Source: Cichorium intybus
Taxonomy: Eukaryota; Streptophyta; Magnoliopsida; Asterales; Asteraceae
DNA length: 64,000 nt
Assembly: GCA_023525715.1 (NCBI GenBank)
Contig: CM042011.1
Span: forward strand, 3,268,066-3,332,065
Direction of reading: 5' to 3'
Position 1 is the stretch's first letter, and each line of letters starts with the position of its first letter. The translations under genes were made by a program, and so were the position numbers. A model generated the notes under the pieces. That model was not told the DNA's origin. It saw only the letters and a program-made list of their open reading frames with translations, and searched no databases. This document shows, in pieces, positions 27,502 to 39,251 of the stretch.

Positions 27502-28186
27502 TAGGGGTGAGCAAAAAACGAACCAGAAACCGAAAAAAAACCGAAAACCGAGACCGAAAAACCGAAAATGAAAAAGAAACCGATGGTTTGGGTTTGCTAT
27601 TTTCAAAAACCGAAAATTTTGGTTCAGTTCGGTTTTGGTAATGTTAAAAACCTAACCGAACCGAACATATAAAATTATATTTATTCTGTCGATATTATAT
27701 AAATATATATGTATAAGATGAAATAAAAACATAAATATCAGTTGGTTCAAGTGGTTGCACGTATGGGTTTGTTCCTTGAGGTCCCGAGTTCAAGACCCAC
27801 GCCTTCTACTTTGATAAAACCTACACTAGCTTCTCTCTTATATAAACATACATGTAACTCAGCGTTCTTTTCATTCGACGGTTTCAATCGTCCCACACCG
27901 ATTGTGGATGAAAATTATGGCTATCTCACTATCTATAGAATGAGAGCTGAAAACCATTGAGAGTTGGGTTAGTCCCTTCCAACTATCGGTGACTAGAAGC
28001 CCAAGTTCAAACTTTTCGGTTTAAAACCAACAAACCCGAAACGGACCGGGATTTAACCGAAAACCGAGAACCAAAACCTATCGGTTATGGGTTGGGTTCG
28101 GTTTTAATTTTTCAAGAACCGATGAAGTTGGTTTTGGGTTCTGTTTTAGGTCAAAACCGACCCAAACCGACCCATGTTCAACCCTA
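27502..28186. mobile_element. hAT-type non-autonomous element, 685 bp
   Basis: The ends are TAGGGGTGAGCA and, inverted, TAGGGTTGAACA. ATCACACA flanks both sides (27494-27501 and 28187-28194), an exact 8-bp duplication. The middle (27741-27960) is unlike the rest and has a tRNA-like head, so a second element may be nested inside. Confidence 0.9.
27741..27820 (+). mobile_element. SINE-like tRNA-derived head inside the hAT element
   Basis: GTTGGTTCAAGTGGTTGCAC resembles an A box and CCGAGTTCAAGACCCAC resembles a B box at tRNA-like spacing. No poly(A) tail or target duplication was found, so the 3' limit is unknown. Confidence 0.4.
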
Positions 28187-28194
28187 ATCACACA

Positions 28195-31100
28195 TTGCCA
28201 TATGATAGAAATCACGTTCTCCCTCCTCTCTCCAACACCTTTGGTTAAAACCTTGCTCACCAAGCAAGGGTTTCATCTTTCTTGTTCGACGAGTAAACCT
28301 TTAATTGTCTTTAGTGGCCGGTTCAAGCAAGGCAAAGATCAAAGAGGGTTCAATCTATTGAATTCGATTACTACATTGGGGTATGAAGCAATAGAGGAGT
28401 TCTAGTTAGGGATAATTGAGGTACTTGGGTTGGAGAAAATAGACATTGTATCGTACAATGTTCACCCCTACTTGGGTTAGCCTACCTTTACAATGAGTTG
28501 TCAGCTCTTGTAATCTACAAGCATAGTGGAAAATTGATAACGCACTTTTATTTGGATAAATTACGCGTTATTTGGTGTGTTTAAGATTAATAACACTTTA
28601 ATATGATTGAATACACTCACTTTCCTTGGAAGATGTTTGTAGCAGGAATCGTGTCATTTTGCAGGAAAAAGATGCAAAACTGAAACAAGATTAATCATGC
28701 TAAAAGAAAGAGGATCAAGGAAGTTAGCGGCGCTATTGGAAGCCATTAGCGACGTTAAGTGAGGAATACACTGGAGATCAAATTTGACCGGTCAAAGCGC
28801 AATATCGGGGAGTTCATTCTATAGCGACGCTATCTATCCCTATTAACGCCACTGTCTAGCCTGATCCCACAATTATAAATCTTGGGTTCCAGTCGTGTTT
28901 CAAGCATCATCTGGCATATCAGAGTTCTCTCTAGGGATGAGTGTGGTCTAAAAACCGAACTGAACCGGACCGAAACCGCATCGAAACAAAACCGAATTAG
29001 GATTTTTAAAAACCGAAGTCGGTTTTTCATGATCAAGAGTAGTGTTAGGGGTAAGTATGGTCCGGGGATCGGACCGAAACCGAATTAACATTTTTTAGAA
29101 ACCGAAAACCGAACTGAAAATGTATATTTGGTCCCGGTTCGATTCAGTTTCGACAGGTTTTCAATTCGGTTTGGGTTTTCTGGTCCATATGTTCATCCCG
29201 AGCTCTATCAAGTCCATATGCTCTTCCCTAGCTCTATCAAGTCCAGATCTCATCACTTTTCAGTCCCTTTGAGTTCTACATTCATTGTTTAGGCTTTTAC
29301 GCCTTTGTTTTGATTTCTAGTGTCATTTCGGTGTTCAGAAGATTCTCAATTATTGGAATTCCTCTGGACATTTGAGCATTTGGTCATACATTCCAGGAGA
29401 ATCATTCGGCTCTTGGAGTGGTTTCGTTTCGTAGATCTAGATAGAAGAATAGTTTGTAGGTGGTTTTTGAATATTTCTTTGAACGATCTTTGTTTATGAA
29501 TTCTAGTTTTTATTTAATTTCAATTATGGGTTCAGTTATTTTTAGTTACGTTTATGATTCATTTCTGTGTTTGCCCTACAATGAAAGCTTAAACCCATTA
29601 AGGGTACTTTTAGGGACGTATGGATATAACAGTGAGCGTATTTTGATTATTAGTCTGATGCCGATTAACTTTGATTACCGTTTGGGTTACAAATATGATT
29701 TTTAGTATGGTAGCAAGGTTATTTAAAGGTTGTGTTTGATGTTACGATTAGTTAGTGTATTATTGTTCACTAATCGTGCCGAGTTCACGTTTCTGACGAA
29801 TCGACAGTCGGTTGAACAAACATACATTATACCAAGTTGTGGTGTTAAACACACTTATAATTTATAGTTAGTGATCGTAAGACACGATGATAGTTGATCA
29901 CTAATTGTACCGAGTCCGAATACGGATCAAGACAGTTAGTTGATAAACACATTGTGTACCCAAAATCATTAATTACGATTTGAGTTTTCACATTCGGCAT
30001 TAGAGGGAAGAAAAATACATGAGTCTAAGTATCTGACATTGAGCCATAAGTATCCTACTTAGTCATAATTTGGTTATAGTTTATTCTCTTTGCATGCTCT
30101 TTTTGTCCATCTAACTTTAATGTGACAATATTGCTAGACTGTTTTCAATATTAGTATTCAATGCAATAATTTAACCACAGGCTCCTTGGATCCGCTCCTT
30201 ACTTACCCTAGCTATTAGTGGTGATAATGTTAATATATTTTTCAACGCATCAATGACTGGGGCTCAAAGATCGAGCGGTTGATGAGTTAGCTTGCATAGT
30301 GTGTGGTTATAATACTATGATTCATACACTTTGCAGATTGGTGAATTTGCATCATAAATGAGAATCGGCAATGTTTTTCCTTACTGCTTATCAATGTTTT
30401 CAATGTTTTCCTCGGATGATTGAAAATGTGAGGTGTGATGTACATAGTAATAATAGACTTTAGTGGTACATCTTTGGTCATTGGATCATATATTTTTTTT
30501 CAAAACGTTAATTTCACATGGATTCAACAAATTTTAGTTCTTTTTTGCAAACATAGTTACATGGGATTTGAGTATGAAGATTTTTAGTTACATGGGATTT
30601 GTGTATGAAGATTTACTTCAAAATTCCTTGCTCGTAAGTTTGTTTTTTAGTTAAAAAGCTGGATTTTAACTATTCGTAGTATTGAAAAGATAGATGCTCC
30701 ATTGGGGACAATGTGGTGGAGGGCTGGGGTCTTTATTCAAGTACAAGGGCCAAGGGGGGCCAAAATAATATTCTTCTAGGCTCATAAGTCATAACATGCT
30801 CACGTTAGGAAGAGCGAGGTTCGATGGTACATGAATGATCATTTCGTTGTTATGTAGTAATAAACTTAATTGGATTCGAGGTAGTGTTTGTTTGTATTCA
30901 ATTGACTCATGATTTTATTGAGCAAGGCACCTATGATTGTTTGTTTGAGACTTATCTAACGAACGTTGAGTATTCTTTAAATCAAAGATTTGTTTTCTCT
31001 CATTTTGATCTCATATCATTAACATTGTGTGATCATCTCTTTTAAGAAAAATTTCCAATCAACAAATTTAACAAACAATATGTTACAGTTTATTCATAAT

Positions 31101-31230
31101 AATACAACACGTGGCTTTCGTTCATACAATTGTTTTTGTGTAGATATACATGTTTATATTATAATAATTTACCATAAATACTAACAAGCATGCGAACTCA
31201 AAAGAAAAAAAAACAAATGAATCCCTTATC
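28195..31230. other. Repeat-derived region without a recognised gene
   Basis: The sequence from 28540 (gataacgcacttttatttgg) to about 30150 reads like non-coding LTR-retrotransposon DNA, with short repeated words such as gataatgc and ctaatcgtgccgag/ctaattgtaccgag. No pol frame is found. A hAT remnant lies inside it (28932-29201). Confidence 0.4.
28932..29201. mobile_element. Degraded hAT-type element
   Basis: It starts TAGGGATGAGTGTGG and ends ATGTTCATCCCGA. The flanks GTTCTCTC and GCTCTATC agree at only 6 of 8 bases. A second internal TAGGGGTAAGTATGG at 29046 suggests nesting or tandem copying. Confidence 0.5.
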
Positions 31231-31235
31231 CATTA

Positions 31236-31451
31236 GGGTGGACGGAGTTGTCTCCGCCTAAACTGCCAACCCGCCTAACCCGTCGTCGACGGTGTGGTTC
31301 CCCGCAGATCCTGAATCCCGTCCATATCCCCCCGCCGCCTTCCTTCTTCTTCTATGTCTTCAACCTAAATCAGATTCGTAAAGCGGCGATCTGAGCCTTT
31401 CAAACCCGCCTCCGCCATGATGCCACTCGAACCCGCTCCTCCACTCCGTCC
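31236..31451. mobile_element. GC-rich MITE flanked by TTA
   Basis: It begins GGGTGGACGGAG after TTA (31233-31235) and ends CTCCGTCC before TTA (31452-31454). It shares its start with the element at 52175. The 3-bp flank suggests PIF/Harbinger, but the ends do not match fully. Confidence 0.55.
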
Positions 31452-32544
31452 TTATAAGAGATGGAGACAACTCATGCGCATTCCAATGAAGCTACCAATT
31501 ACCACCTACTACACACTCCTTTTGTGATGAGAAGTTATGCTTGATAAAATTCATATTTGTTTGGCATAATAAAGCTACATTTAATTTAGAAATATATTTT
31601 CATACTAATTAATTACAACATCATGCATAAAAATTATAATCTATGAAATAATTTTACGTAAATTTAATGTATTTTTAGTTAAATTTTTTTGAACAACATA
31701 CACTTAAAATCAAGATATAAAAATCCATGTTATAATTTATAACAAAATAAAGATTTTTCTATCTAAAATATATTTTTATTATTGGTAATCTTGTCTCTCA
31801 TTTAGAAATTGCATTCCTTTTTTAGCTATAAACTCTTAATATTTGATTTTAAAAATACGCTATCTATGTTAAATGGTGAGGAGAGCCCACACGTTGCAGC
31901 AAAATTATTTATAAATTGCATTCCTTGTTTAGTATGTAAGATTACTTGTGCAATTTGATGAAACCAGAATAATGATAATGACAAGTATGAGGAATAGATA
32001 ATAACATAATTTTAACACAAACAATAAACGTAAAGACAGAAATGAATAGATAAAGATAAATATGAACAAAAATAAAGGTGTCATGAATGATGTGAATATA
32101 TATTTCACTTAAAGTGTTACAACTACTTAAAGTGTTACAACTGATTAATTTCATGTGATATTGGTTACAGATTACAAGTTGTGTATTTATAAGAAAATAG
32201 AGACAATATATCCTAATAAATTAATACAAGTACATTGGCATGAGATATAGACAGACATGCTCCTAATACGTATCCAACTTTATTTGACAGAAAGTTGTAC
32301 CCAAAGTTACTTGCACCATGTGCAAAAATCATTCACAACTACCAATAGAAATAAACTTTAAGGGTTAAATCCATTTTTTATCATTAAATTGTCTTGGTAT
32401 TGATTGGCTGATGTAATTAAATATATCTACATGTCACAAGTTATGTGTTTGAGGATTCTCAAGGAAATTATTTTTCTTAAATATAATCCAATTTGAAAAT
32501 ATTCTTATTATTGAATATGAATTTAAGGGCCTATTTTTATTTTT

Positions 32545-33420
32545 GTACATGGCCTAATGCATGTTTGGACCATCCCTGCATAAATCGGCTATCTTGGGAT
32601 GACTTTTTGGAGAAAGTCATAAAACGTTTTTGTATTGTAAAAGAAATTTACCAACTAGAGAAGGACTTTCTTGGACTAAAGAAGGAAAAACGACGAATAC
32701 AGAGAATATTACAAGATTTCTTAATATCATGAGTTTCTTAAGAAGAATATCATTGGACAAAGCAAAAAGAAGTAAGTCAATTTACCAACAGGCTACCTTG
32801 GAACTACCAACTCTTAGTGAGAGAATTGATTACTCTTGATCAAGCAATGAAGAAAGAAAGGAAGATTGAGAAAACTCATGAGAATGTGTACAATAAAAAA
32901 CAGGATGACAACAAAGCAAACAAAAGTATGAAAGAGTCATTTTGATTCCAAGAAAGGAAAGTTTGAAATAAAATAATAGGGCGGAGAATGCCGAGGAAGA
33001 TATCACTAGTTTCAAATGTGGAGAAAAAGGGCATTATGCAAATATATGTCTTAAATGAGTGAAGTATTACAATCATAATGAATTTGGTCACAATTCCACA
33101 TAGTGTCCCAAATGAGGATATAAGGAAGTAGTATGAACACGAAGAATGATCCCCTAAAATCAATAGGTCGTGCCTTAGAAATGACGTTAGTAGAAGTTCA
33201 GGAGAATGCTGATTTGGTTTTTGGTACATTTCTAGTAAATTCTATGCCTACATCTCTTTTTTACTAGAATGTAATGTACTATTATATTTCCTATAGCTTT
33301 GGTAAAAGACTGAATGTGCCTTTGAGTGCTTTAGACGCAGGAGTTGTTTTAGAGATTGTCGATGGCAAGATGGGTACGACCAACATTGAATATTCCAACA
33401 TAGTTGTCGAATTTAGTTTT
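32545..33420 (+). pseudogene. Decayed Ty3/gypsy gag-protease
   Basis: LSWDDFLEKVIKRFC with LEKDFLGLKKEKR (from about 32590) matches gypsy gag. Two zinc knuckles follow near 33012-33115: FKCGEKGHYANIC, then a broken NHNEFGHNST-x-CPK. The protease region (GTFLVNSMPT, GKRLNVPLSALD) is interrupted by a stop where the DSGA active site should be. Several stops and frame changes make it dead. Confidence 0.75.
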
Positions 33421-33429
33421 TCCTAACGA

Positions 33430-35780
33430 AAATGATTTACTCCATGAACTTGTACATTCACAGGATGGTATGGTGATGTGATGGTATTTTAGACATGTAT
33501 TACTTGCACATAAGGCTAGCTACCTCATATGTGGATTTTGCATGATAGCTAATAGGCACATTATCCTAGCTAATATGTCTCCATATATGTAATATTGGGC
33601 AATTTCCCATTGAGGTTTGGACTTAAGGCGACTAAGGTGAGGTGTTCGGACTTGAGATGACATGAGTTGGGATTTAAAAGCATAAAGCATTGCATTTGCA
33701 TAAAGTGATATATGCTGTTTATTTTGAATGATATTTTGCAATGCTAACTTTATAGCTTCTTTTCAGTTTCCCCACATGATAATTGATTATGATTTTATGA
33801 TGTTCTGAAATGTTTTGGAGGTTTACATTGTTCACTTGAACTTAACAAAAATTGAACCCCGATATACTCACTAGATATTCTAAGCTTAACCTACATATTT
33901 TGGCATGTATTTAGAGTAGAATATTGCAAAAGAAGATAGTTAGAGAAAGCAACGACATTTAGGATACTATGATTTCTGTAGTGGGTTACTTTGATAAACA
34001 CATGTTTTAATAATGATTGTACACCCTCATATATCTAAATCTTTAAACTTTAAAATGTTTAAATTGAAATTATGGGACCTTTATCCGCAAGTGATGTTTT
34101 AAAAGTTTAAAGATGATCTTAAATTTATAAAGTAATTTAGCTCATACGAGGTGTGTTTCACATAAACAATCCATCCCACATTTTTCTAGGCATAGTCACG
34201 ACTAATTCCTTGGGTATCTTCCAAATGTTTAATAAAACTTGGTTCAAACTTTTTAAAAATAGATCATTGTTATTAGAACTGTGGACGGTTTCAAGACCAG
34301 TTCTAACATTTCACGAATCATTGGTTACAGGATTCAAATTAATATGAGAAACTATAAATATCTATTTTGAACCAATGGTAGGTATATAAATCGATGATGG
34401 AGATGTGTTTTAGCCGTGTAGAAGAAACTAGCCCAACAAGGTCCGATAAATGTTTTATGCACATCAAAAGATAACTTAAACTCCTTCGTTATATACAACA
34501 ATTGACGTGTTCCAAATATTATTTTATGATTTGTAAACAAAATGTTTCTATAGTGTCATTATTTGGGTCTGTCCTTGGTGGGCCCAGTCCATTTTCATGT
34601 CGTGAAAATTGGTTGAAAAATTGTTTAGCCAAAGTTTGACCAAATATCATGAGTTGATGTACAACACACAAAAAGCTAACATGAGAGGCTTCCTTACATT
34701 AATCATTTGTACCAAATGTACAACACATGTAACCATTTTCACATGTATATCAACACCTTTCAACATCAAATTGTTACTTTATAAGTGTTATACTTGATAT
34801 TCTGCATCAGAACAATTATCCTAATCTTTTAAAAGAACTCATATATATCTTTAAAATTTGTACTTCTGTCAACTACTAAACTTTATGTTAGCTAACAAAA
34901 CAAGTGTAATTATGAAGATTATGGATAAAACCCAGAATTAATCTGTAAGTAGAACAATCATTGCTTTTGCTAGAAAGTTTTCTTAGATGTCTACTTATGT
35001 ATGATGCCTTGTATGATTACGTTAAAAATAAAAGTTCAATATTCAAAGTTAAAATAAGATATCTAACTGACAAAGAAAAAAGTATACATAATAGGATGGG
35101 AAGAAAGCCTAACATGATAAGGGTTAAGTGGGGTCCGAAGAGCATAAAGATATCGTACCAAATTAAGGTAACATGTTTATGGTCATAACTCATAACTCAT
35201 ATACTCAATTCGCCGTTGTTATCTTCATGCTATCGATTATCGACTGTTCCTTTATTTATTTATTTTGTTTGAAAAAAACATACTTTATTAAAATATCGTA
35301 AATTTTTTAAATGGAATTATTTTATTGCGTAAATTACCTGATCAGTGTCATTAGGCATTATGCAAATGAAATCAATAAACACTTTTACACGAAGAAAAAG
35401 TTGATCATGATTTGAGAATCATAACCTGAAGTTGAACCTATCAATTCATCTGAGATATATCTATGCAGTATGCATTCTACTGAATTTGTAATTTTTTTTA
35501 GCTTACTGCCTAGTGCTTGAAGAAAGGAAGTTAGGCGACTAGTTAATTCTGTTGCCCTTAAGAAGATTAGCAAAACCGATTTAATTTATTTTTCAATTAC
35601 GACGGAATAGGAAGAATAATTGACAACACATTTTTTCCATTAATATTTCATGAAATTGCAGCACGTAATTATCTAAAAGTTATTATGCTAAGGAAAATGT
35701 TACAATAATAATTGCAAACTACTATAAATGATTTTGAATTAATGTAAAAATAAAGAATTTCACGAATTCAAATAAATATC
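33430..35780. other. Intergenic region without a recognised gene
   Basis: AT-rich DNA with no conserved protein motif. The part near 33600-33930 may be leftover LTR or 3' region of the gypsy element to its left. This is a guess. Confidence 0.35.
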
Positions 35781-36226
35781 ATAATAACTTGAGTAAATTA
35801 CAATTTTAGTCCCTATGATTGACATGAAATTACACTAGGGGTCATCCTTTTAAAATCCCACATTCGGGGTCTCTGTGGTGGCAAAAATATAACAAATTTG
35901 GTACCTATGGTAGCCAAAATCATGAACCTGCAATCAGAATAGACCAAAATGCCCTTTTCATTTCTTTTTAATTTTCTTTTACTTTATTATAACTTAAGTA
36001 ATTAAAAATAAATGAAAAAAATATACATGTTCAAGAGAAAAGAAAGGTGACCCAGGTATCCCCGGTCTCCGGTCTACCCTTCACAGTCGAGAAATCAGGC
36101 ACACCAGCGAAGCTTGTCATTCCCTTCCCGCTTCTGGTTGATGTCTCTTCGTCCTTACTCTCCATCTCTCTGTGGCTTACGAAGCCGCACTCACACCACC
36201 ACCCACAACCACACCCACCGACTGCA

Positions 36227-36230
<4 letters not shown>

Positions 36231-36268
<38 letters not shown>
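36231..36268. repeat. (CT)19 microsatellite
   Basis: Pure CT dinucleotide repeat inside the long-TIR element. Confidence 0.97.
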
Positions 36269-36271
<3 letters not shown>

Positions 36272-36824
36272 AACTGTACCGTCGGAAAAAATGGAGTTGT
36301 TAGGCTAATAGGGCTATATAAGTGTACAACGTGATAACCTTCACAAAAACAAAAAACACACAACCAGATAACAAGCCACAAAAGCTTAAAAACATGAATG
36401 ACCGGTCCTTCGGGCTACCCCTTTTTTCATAAGGCCTCAAACGGAAAAATCATGAACCTACAATTGGAAAAAATCATGAACCTGCAATCGGAAGTGATGC
36501 AATCGGTTGTTAAAAACTAAATTGGAACCTGTAACCGAAAGGATTGCTTCAACCCGTTTGAAATCACACGATTTTGAAATCGAAACCAATCAATCGTGCT
36601 TTTGAAATCCCGTTCAAGTCGTAATTTTGAAATAAATCCAACAATCTGAATCGGAATCGAAACCAAGCACTCCGAGACGGGAAAGAGAGATTGACGACTG
36701 AGAGAGACATGATCGAGCTGAGGGTCGGAGGAGGCGGGTAGCAATTTCCCGCTGTTGCCGGCTCTGTTACGCTGAACGGACCACTACCCCCGACGGTGGA
36801 GGTTTCTGGTGGTGATATACTGAC

Positions 36825-37080
36825 CTCGGCTTGTAAACCTTCCTTGATGATCGACAACATGATATGAAACTCGATATTGTCGGTTGATAATGGATCTGAA
36901 CCACCAACTGCCCCAGTTGAGTGAGCAATCCATGCACCACCAGTACTCTCGAAGAGTCTCCCCTTTCCAAGCAAACATGGCGGTGGAGTCATTTACAATG
37001 GCGGCAACGGCGTGGTCTTGTGTTGAAAAGATGTTGTAGTAGCACCATCTGTCCTCGGCGGCCATGTCCTCGGCCGCCAA
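36825..37080 (-). pseudogene. Captured fragment of S-adenosylhomocysteine hydrolase
   Basis: The minus strand codes for RWCYYNIFSTQDHAVAAI then AMFAWKGETLREYWWC and LNWG. After a frame change near 36905 it reads PLSTDNIEFHIMLSIIKEGL. These match two neighbouring stretches of plant adenosylhomocysteinase. The roughly 40 residues that normally lie between them (LIVDDGGDATLL region) are gone. It lies within the long-TIR element and is therefore a transduplicated, non-functional piece. Confidence 0.88.
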
Positions 37081-37460
37081 GACCTTAGGGTTTCAATGAG
37101 GACTATTAAGGGAGTTAGAATCACGGCAAGAGATGGAAGAGTGAGATACACAGGGATATATTTTTTTACTTTTAATTATTAAAATGATAAAAAGTTTAAA
37201 AGAAAAAGGAAAAAGAAATTAAAAAGGGCAGTTTGGTCTTTTCATATGGTCAGGGACCAAATTTGTTATATTTTTGCCACCACGGGGACCCTGAATGTGG
37301 GATTTCAAAAGGATGACCCCCAGTGTAATTTTATGTCAACCACAGGGACCAAAATTGTAATTTAAGTCATAATGCTAGAAGTGTGGTAATAGAAAATGCT
37401 AGATAATTCCCCCCCCCCCCACATACACACACATACACACAAACACAAACACAAACACAC

Positions 37461-37491
37461 TATATATATATATATATATACATATATATAT
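37461..37491. repeat. AT tract left of a hAT element
   Basis: Short tatata tract with one C interruption. It contains the left target-site copy of the element at 37492. Confidence 0.9.
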
Positions 37492-38958
37492 CAGTGTTGT
37501 AAAAGTCGGCCTAGGCGGCGCCTAGGCGCTAGGCGGACCAAAACTGCACACGATTAGTGCTATGCGGCTTAATTAGTCGGGCGTGGTCAACATCGGTCAA
37601 CGGCGGGCTAGGCGGTCAAATGCGGTCAAATGTGGGCTAGGCGCTGGTGAAAATTTTCGAGTTTCCTCACAGTTTTGACCTAATCGATCCCGCCTCTCGT
37701 CTCCCACTCTCCCTTCCATTTCTCGTCTCTCGTCTCCCTCCCAATCGATCCTCCTCCGCCTCTATGTTCCTCCGTCTCCGGTGGCTTCCTCGGTCATCCC
37801 CTCCCGTCGTCGGCCTCCATTCTTCCTTCAGGTTGCAGGTTCGAGTTCGAGTTCAAGTTCGAGTTCCGATTTTCGATTTCAAGTTCGAGTTCCGATTTCC
37901 GATTTTCGATTTCGAGTTCAGGTTCGAGTTCCGATTTCAAGTTCGATTTTCGATTTCAAGTTCGATTTCCGATTTTCTGATTTCAAGTTCGAGTTTGATT
38001 TCGTTTTTTTGATTTCGAGTTTTGATTATCGATTTCGTATTTGGTCGTCTCTGCCTCCGACTTCCATTTGTGTGTCTGATAAGCCATCCGACTTCCATTT
38101 GTGTGTCTGGTAAGGATTTCGTATTTATCGATTGAAGATGTTATCGATTGCAGGAGCTATAGAATAACCGTGAAGATGTTATCGATTGCAGGTTGTGTGT
38201 CTGGTAAGGATTTCGTATTTACCGATTGAAGATGGTAAGGATTTCGTATTTACCGATTGAAGATGTTATCGATTGCAGGTTTTTTGATTTCGAGTTTTGA
38301 TTATCGATTTCGTATTTGGTCGTCTCTGCCATCCGACTTCCATTTGTGTGTCTGATAAGCCATCCGACTTCCATTTGCAGGTTGTTATCGATTGTAGGAG
38401 CTATAGAATAACCAGGACGATACCTGATTTTATATCACAAATGTCCAAATTGAAGCATCTGTAATGATTCTCCTTCTTCCATTTCTTGATTGATAGAAGC
38501 CTAAAAGGCCTAGATGTGAAAAAAATGTAAGTAAGATATACCAGATCTAAAAGGTGATATACCGATCTTAATTCACACACAGAGATCTTAGTTTCAACAA
38601 TCTGATTTTACTCTTTCTTGGTCTATATTCACACACAGAGATCTTAGTTTCAACAATCTGGAAGGTGATATACCAGATCTAAAAGGCCTAGATGTGAAAA
38701 AAATGTAAGTAAGATAAGCATTATTATTTTTTCTGCACATTTATCATTTGCTTCAACTGAGTTTGATGTATGCAGGTTTGATGTATGCAGGTTTGATAAA
38801 ATGGATGGGTTTTTAGATGTGATTCTCTGTTAACAAGGTACATTTTTCTTAAAATATGTGGAAAATATGATCCAAACAAGTGCAAGAAACAGCATTGTAC
38901 TTTCATTGAGATTTTTATTATAACATTGTACTTTCATTGGTACCCTAAATCTTACTAG

Positions 38959-39039
<81 letters not shown>

Positions 39040-39162
39040 AAAAAAAATAAAATTTATTACAATTAATACTCTCCGCCTAGGCGCCGACTAGTCCTCGCCT
39101 AGACCGACTAGTCCTAGGCCCCAGTCGACCGCCCACCTACCGCCTGGCGACTTCTACAACCT

Positions 39163-39164
<2 letters not shown>
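37492..39164. mobile_element. hAT element (cagtgttgtaaaa family), 1.7 kb, inserted in an AT tract
   Basis: The ends are CAGTGTTGTAAAAGTCGGCC and, inverted, CAAGGTTGTAGAAGTCGCC. Both ends continue into the cctaggcgcc words typical of this common plant hAT family. Both flanks are atatatat, consistent with but not proving an 8-bp duplication. The interior has gagttcgagttcc repeats (37840-38000), two copies of a block around tcgtatttggtcgtctctgcc (38030-38110 and 38305-38380), and an AT tract. Confidence 0.85.
38961..39035. repeat. (AT)n tract inside the hAT element
   Basis: 75 bp of pure AT repeat. Confidence 0.97.

Positions 39165-39249
<85 letters not shown>
39165..39249. repeat. (AT)n tract right of the hAT element
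   Basis: 85 bp of pure AT repeat, joined directly to aagttcaaatgaaatggg, which resembles the left end of the element at 47907. Confidence 0.97.

Positions 39250-39251
<2 letters not shown>

Larger units (their letters stand above)
35790..37367. mobile_element. Long-TIR (MULE-like) element carrying a gene fragment
   Basis: The first and last ~200 bp are inverted copies of each other: taaattacaattttagtccc on the left and (inverted) taaattacaattttggtccc on the right, continuing through gtcatccttttaaaatccca and tggcaaaaatataacaaatt. Long TIRs and a captured host gene piece point to a Pack-MULE. The flanks cataataac / cataatgct agree only partly as a 9-bp duplication. Overall the TIRs are about 85% alike by eye. 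Confidence 0.75.

Noticed and set aside
27741..27820. Possible tRNA gene
   Set aside because: A and B box-like words are present but no acceptor stem or cloverleaf; better explained as a SINE head.
27176..28460. Solo LTR starting TGTTGGAGATATCTCC and split by the hAT element
   Set aside because: A TATA-like cctatataaagg is present, but no CA end with matching 5-bp duplication was found.
36031..36381. Second captured gene in the long-TIR element (minus strand, GMTSFAGVPDFSTVKGRPE)
   Set aside because: It looks protein-like after the (GA)n run, but no family was recognised, so it is not listed as a gene.
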